Source: JBAWAP01 sp049589355 (GTDB taxonomy: Bacteria > Chloroflexota > Anaerolineae > VGOG01). Taken from it: DNA of 23,504 nt. Of this stretch, positions 21,012 to 23,504 are shown in pieces (the first letter of the stretch is position 1; each line of letters starts with the position of its first letter). The stretch spans positions 1-23,504 of the forward strand of contig JBAWAP010000103.1 of NCBI GenBank assembly GCA_049589355.1, in the 5' to 3' direction. The notes below the pieces were generated by a model that worked only from the letters and a program-made list of their open reading frames with translations, was not told where the DNA came from and did not search any database. The translations under genes were made by a program, and so were the position numbers.

Positions 21012-21767
21012 TCACTGCTGGCTGGCCAGTCCTCCCGCAATTTCTCCCCCATCAATCACGAAATAATGCCCGGTGATGAAGGCCGCGTCGTCGGAAGCGA
21101 GAAAAGCGAAGAGGGCAGCCACTTCTTCTGGCCGGCCCAGCCTGCCTAGCGGTATTTTGCTCTCACAGGCGCGCAGCATCTCCGGCGTGTACTCTGCTTC
21201 CTGCATCGGCGTCAGGATGTAGCCTGGGCAGATAGCGTTTACGCGCACCGTGGGGGCCAGTTCCAGCGCCATCGAGCGGGTCAATTCTATGACCCCCGCC
21301 TTAGAGGCATTGTAGTCGGCGTAGTAGGGATAGCCCATCAAGCCGTTGGTTGAGCCCATGTTCAGAATGACACCGCCACCTCCCGCCAACATCCGTCGCG
21401 CTGCTTGCTGCGCCACAAAGAACACGCCATTGAGGTTGACGTCCATCACCTGCCGCCATTCTTGGGGACAGATGTCCATGAAGCGGTGCCGGATGCTGAT
21501 GCCGGCGTTGTTGATCAGAACGTCCAATCCCCCTAGCAGGCCATCCAGTTCTGCAAAGGCCCGCGCGACATCGTCGGCGTCCGAGACGTCGGCGACGATG
21601 TCGCCGCTCAGCGCTGGCATCTCGCGCTCGATGCGACGGAGCGCCACAACGTCGCGATCCAGCACGACGACGCGCGAGCCCTCCTCTAAGAAGCGTGCCG
21701 CCGTCGCCGCGCCGATGCCACCCGCCCCGCCCGTGATAAGCACTCGTTTGTTTTTCAGACCACGCAT
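21012..21767 (-). CDS. SDR-family NAD(P)-dependent oxidoreductase
   Basis: 251 residues, the normal length for classical short-chain dehydrogenases. Cofactor motif TGGAGGIG (11-18), Asp at the end of the second strand (VVVLDRD) suggesting preference for NAD(H), NNAG near residue 85, the catalytic Ser in NMGSTNG and Y-N-A-S-K for the Tyr/Lys pair. The C-terminal GHYFVIDGGE is typical. The substrate is unknown. The start is ATG 21767 with GGGAGGA five bases upstream, overlapping the end of the SpoU gene region (gap 10 bp). In a run with a second SDR (23265-23504) interrupted by the cassette. Confidence 0.94.
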   Translation of the reverse strand: MRGLKNKRVLITGGAGGIGAATAARFLEEGSRVVVLDRDVVALRRIEREMPALSGDIVADVSDADDVARAFAELDGLLGGLDVLINNAGISIRHRFMDICPQEWRQVMDVNLNGVFFVAQQAARRMLAGGGGVILNMGSTNGLMGYPYYADYNASKAGVIELTRSMALELAPTVRVNAICPGYILTPMQEAEYTPEMLRACESKIPLGRLGRPEEVAALFAFLASDDAAFITGHYFVIDGGEIAGGLASQQ

Positions 21768-21777
21768 TAGTTCCTCC

Positions 21778-22329
21778 CTAGCCGCTGAAATCTGGCTGGT
21801 CTATTACCAGCCCCAGGTATCGAATGTGGAATACAGCCACAGCAAGCGCCACGTGCACGTTCAGTGACAGGCCCTTGCCCCACATGGGGATGAAGACAAC
21901 GTCATCGCACAGAGCAAGCGTGGCGCGAGTGATACTTTGATCCTCATGGCCGATCACTAAACATATCTTGGCAGGCCAATCGGTCTCGTAGTATGGGCTG
22001 GCACCCTCAGTGATTTCCAGCGCAACGACACGATAGCCCTGGGCTTTAAGCTCTGCGATGGGTTTATTGGCCTCTTTCTCGTAGCGCCAGCGTACATAAC
22101 TGTGCTTGTTGCGCCCCACCTTAACGACGGTTGGATTGGGTGGGGTGGGCGTAATGCCGGTCAGAATCAGCTCCTCAATTCGTGCCGCATCGGCGATGCG
22201 GAAAATGGAACCAACATTTACTGGGTATTCCACATTTTCAAGTACTATAACGATGTCGTGTTGGATCGGATGTTTGCGTCCAAAGTCACGATGAAATCGT
22301 TTTAGCGACGTGCCACGAAGTGCTCTCAT
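21778..22329 (-). CDS. SpoU/TrmH-type RNA 2'-O-methyltransferase
   Basis: 183 residues from ATG 22329. SPOUT motifs: motif 1 NVGSIFR with Asn38, motif 2 LVIGHEDQSI (124-133), motif 3 IPMWGKGLSLNVHVALAVAVF (about 147-167, first part IPMWGKGLSLNVHV). This is the trefoil-knot SAM domain that methylates ribose 2'-OH in tRNA or rRNA; the target is not evident. The frame stays open to 22437, but the extra 36 codons would come from the attC-like hairpin and are not family-like, so ATG 22329 is used. The ribosome site there is weak (GAGAGA). Before the cassette arrived this start would have been 28 bp after the stop of the partial SDR gene, giving an ordinary operon spacing. Confidence 0.9.
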   Translation of the reverse strand: MRALRGTSLKRFHRDFGRKHPIQHDIVIVLENVEYPVNVGSIFRIADAARIEELILTGITPTPPNPTVVKVGRNKHSYVRWRYEKEANKPIAELKAQGYRVVALEITEGASPYYETDWPAKICLVIGHEDQSITRATLALCDDVVFIPMWGKGLSLNVHVALAVAVFHIRYLGLVIDQPDFSG

Positions 22330-22337
22330 ATCTCTCT

Positions 22338-22397
22338 GTCTATCGCTCCGGTTCAGCGGCGGCGCACCGCGCCGTCCGCTGCAACCGGTTGTTAGAC
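22338..22397 (-). other. attC-like recombination site (integron type)
   Basis: Read on the minus strand: GTCTAAC (22397-22391, perfect RYYYAAC box), then CCGGTT-G-CAGCGG, GGCGC-ggt-GCGCC, CCGCTG-AACCGG, and GATAGAC (22344-22338). The arms pair over 12 bp with one unpaired G on one side only (plus-strand C at 22382), the asymmetric bulge typical of attC sites. The last box is GATAGAC instead of GTTRRRY. In the circularised cassette the first bases of the cassette (TTAGACGGCCC) would complete it to GTTAGAC, perfectly complementary to the GTCTAAC box. Confidence 0.8.
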
Positions 22398-23250
22398 GGC
22401 CCACAATGGTCACCGAAGCTCGATCCACACTTGACAATGGTCACTTGGGCCCCAATCGCTCGGTTCATTCAATGCGCGCACGTGTATCCGCCCGACAAGG
22501 TCGGTTGAGGCGAAAACGAAGTCCAGCTGTCGCGTTGCCTGAGCCGGGGTCATGCGCGTGGTGTGATACGTCGGGACGTTGTTACTCTCTGCGGGTAGTT
22601 CGGCGGGCCACGGTTCCGCGCGTCTGCCATTCGGGGCTTGAGGACCCACGAAGGGCACGCCCATGGCCTCCATGCGCTTGAAGACGGTGTCATACCGGGC
22701 GGCCCAGTATTCGCTCCCGCCTTCGCCGTAGCCATACAGAATGTTGAGATCCCCGGCTGCAATAATACGATGACTACTCTGCTGACCAATTAGCACAGCG
22801 AGGTCAGAGATAAGCCGGTGGACGGAAGCATCCGCGTATATCCACTTGCTGCCGGTCGATCGGTGCGGCTTCTCCCACAAGCCATACATCGACACCACGG
22901 TGCAGCGCACGCCGCCAGGCTCTGCCACCTCGGCCGCCGCGAGAGTGCCACGACGGCTCACTGCAAGATCACCAGCTACGGCTTGCTCAATAGAGATAGG
23001 TGTCAGCCAATCCACCTGCACCCGGTTGGTGAGCCGCACCACCGCAGCGCGCCATGGCCGGGTAGCACCGGCACCGTATGTGTGCCACGGCTCCGCGTCA
23101 ACCTCGATTCTCGACGCTACGTCGGGCGGAGGCTCTGTCGCTTCCTGAAGTAGTGCGACGTCCGCATCCGTATCCAGGAGGCGACGCCATGCTTCTTCCC
23201 GGTGCGCGATATTCCAAGAAATCAGCTTCATTCTCAATCGGGCCGTCTAA
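22344..23250 (-). mobile_element. integron gene cassette, 907 bp, at a secondary site
   Basis: The cassette starts after G at 23251 with TTAGACGGCCC, has a 14-base leader, one ORF (22410-23231) and ends in the attC-like hairpin at G 22344. GTTAGACGGCCC occurs at 22391-22402 on the plus strand and at 23251-23240 on the minus strand, the expected core pair. Removing the cassette joins CAACAG to ATAGAC, so the host triplet is GAT, fitting the relaxed G(A/T)T core of secondary integration sites. No integrase, attI or second cassette is in the window. Confidence 0.75.
22410..23231 (-). CDS. endonuclease/exonuclease/phosphatase-family protein (cassette ORF)
   Basis: 273 residues from ATG 23231; TTG 23237 is two codons upstream and less likely. 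EEP (DNase I-like) fold motifs in order: LISWNIAHR (Asn7), ALLQEA (Glu30, metal ligand), AAGDLNILYG (Asp and Asn), QLDFVFAS and a C-terminal PSDHCQV (Asp-His pair). All catalytic positions of the superfamily seem present, so it is probably an active Mg2+-dependent phosphodiesterase or phosphatase. Members act on DNA, RNA, lipids or small molecules; the target is not evident. No signal peptide. The ORF begins 14 bases after a GTTAGAC core site and ends eight bases before the GGGCCGTCTAAC box of an attC-like hairpin, the tight packing typical of cassette genes. No own promoter was seen, so it should depend on readthrough from the SDR gene. Confidence 0.9.
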   Translation of the reverse strand: MKLISWNIAHREEAWRRLLDTDADVALLQEATEPPPDVASRIEVDAEPWHTYGAGATRPWRAAVVRLTNRVQVDWLTPISIEQAVAGDLAVSRRGTLAAAEVAEPGGVRCTVVSMYGLWEKPHRSTGSKWIYADASVHRLISDLAVLIGQQSSHRIIAAGDLNILYGYGEGGSEYWAARYDTVFKRMEAMGVPFVGPQAPNGRRAEPWPAELPAESNNVPTYHTTRMTPAQATRQLDFVFASTDLVGRIHVRALNEPSDWGPSDHCQVWIELR

Positions 23251-23264
23251 CTGTTGATATAACG

Positions 23265-23504
23265 TTATCCTGCCAGCCCACCGCCATCCACCACCAGGGC
23301 TGTGCCGGTGACGAAAGAAGAGGCATCACTTGCCAGATAAAGCGCCGCCTGGGCGATGTCCTCCGGCTTGCCGATGCGCCGCAACGGACGATCTGCGGCT
23401 TCTGCCAAAAAGTCCTCTTCTGATTTGCCAAGCTGCCGCGCCTCATCACGCAGCATGGGCGTGTCGGTGTCGCCGGGGCAGAGGCAGTTGACGCGGATGT
23501 TCTG
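23265..23504 (-). CDS. SDR-family oxidoreductase, 5' part outside the window
   Basis: The last 79 codons of a short-chain dehydrogenase. Visible are the strand-turn IRVNCLCPGDTDTPM after the active-site helix, the RIGKPEDIAQAALYLASDAS signature and the C-terminal FVTGTALVVDGGGLAG. The cofactor and active-site motifs lie beyond the right edge. The stop is TAA at 23267-23265. It is separate from the SDR at 21012-21767. It would be directly upstream of the SpoU gene if the cassette were absent. Confidence 0.93.
   Translation of the reverse strand, partial: QNIRVNCLCPGDTDTPMLRDEARQLGKSEEDFLAEAADRPLRRIGKPEDIAQAALYLASDASSFVTGTALVVDGGGLAG

Noticed and set aside
22330..22437. N-terminal extension of the SpoU methyltransferase by 36 codons.
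   Set aside because: This stretch is the attC-like hairpin and cassette end; family similarity begins at ATG 22329.

Overview
The window looks like a piece of a bacterial chromosome with moderately high GC and gene-dense, mostly minus-strand operons. The gene mix is ArsA/Get3-like ATPases, CstA, TrmI, a DUF211-VIT pair better known from archaea, long TPR proteins and heptamer minisatellites next to a four-helix-bundle gene. This fits a Chloroflexota (Anaerolineae-like) genome, but that assignment is an inference: there is no rRNA or other marker gene here.

Region 1 (1-5288, all minus). Reading in the direction of transcription, it holds a thioredoxin-like CxxC protein, a ferritin-like diiron protein with its own strong promoter, two small paralogous proteins of unknown function, a broken four-helix-bundle gene, an ArsA/Get3-like ATPase, a CreD-like membrane protein and a second ArsA/Get3-like ATPase that runs off the left edge. 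No arsenic genes are present. The two ATPases have degenerated at different, complementary motifs. This is the best candidate for an undescribed system. Region 2 (5303-7852) holds CstA, an intrinsic terminator, and the only long non-coding gap, which contains a 184-nt element with dyad symmetry.

Region 3 (7783-10540, plus) starts at a near-consensus promoter and reads trmI, DUF211, a VIT-like membrane protein, a TPR/zinc-ribbon protein and a truncated CDP-alcohol phosphatidyltransferase. Region 4 (10660-16794, minus) is a tightly packed run: methyltransferase, BaiN-like flavoprotein, alpha/beta hydrolase, CPBP protease and an 812-residue TPR protein. Region 5 (16935-19102, minus) has a lipoprotein cyclophilin, an MFS remnant and an amidohydrolase. 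A divergent MFS transporter follows at 19253.

Region 6 (20552-23504, minus) contains a partial SDR, an endonuclease/exonuclease/phosphatase-family gene packaged exactly like an integron gene cassette (core site, ORF, attC-like hairpin), a SpoU-type RNA methyltransferase, a second SDR and a small membrane protein. The cassette appears to have been inserted between the partial SDR and the SpoU gene; no integrase gene is in the window.

Several dispersed repeat families run through the window: a 99-bp element with AGAAACCAGGTTTT ends (two full copies plus a short copy inside a coding frame), a nested multi-hairpin element (two copies), and 7-8-bp tandem repeats. They sit next to three of the damaged or altered genes.
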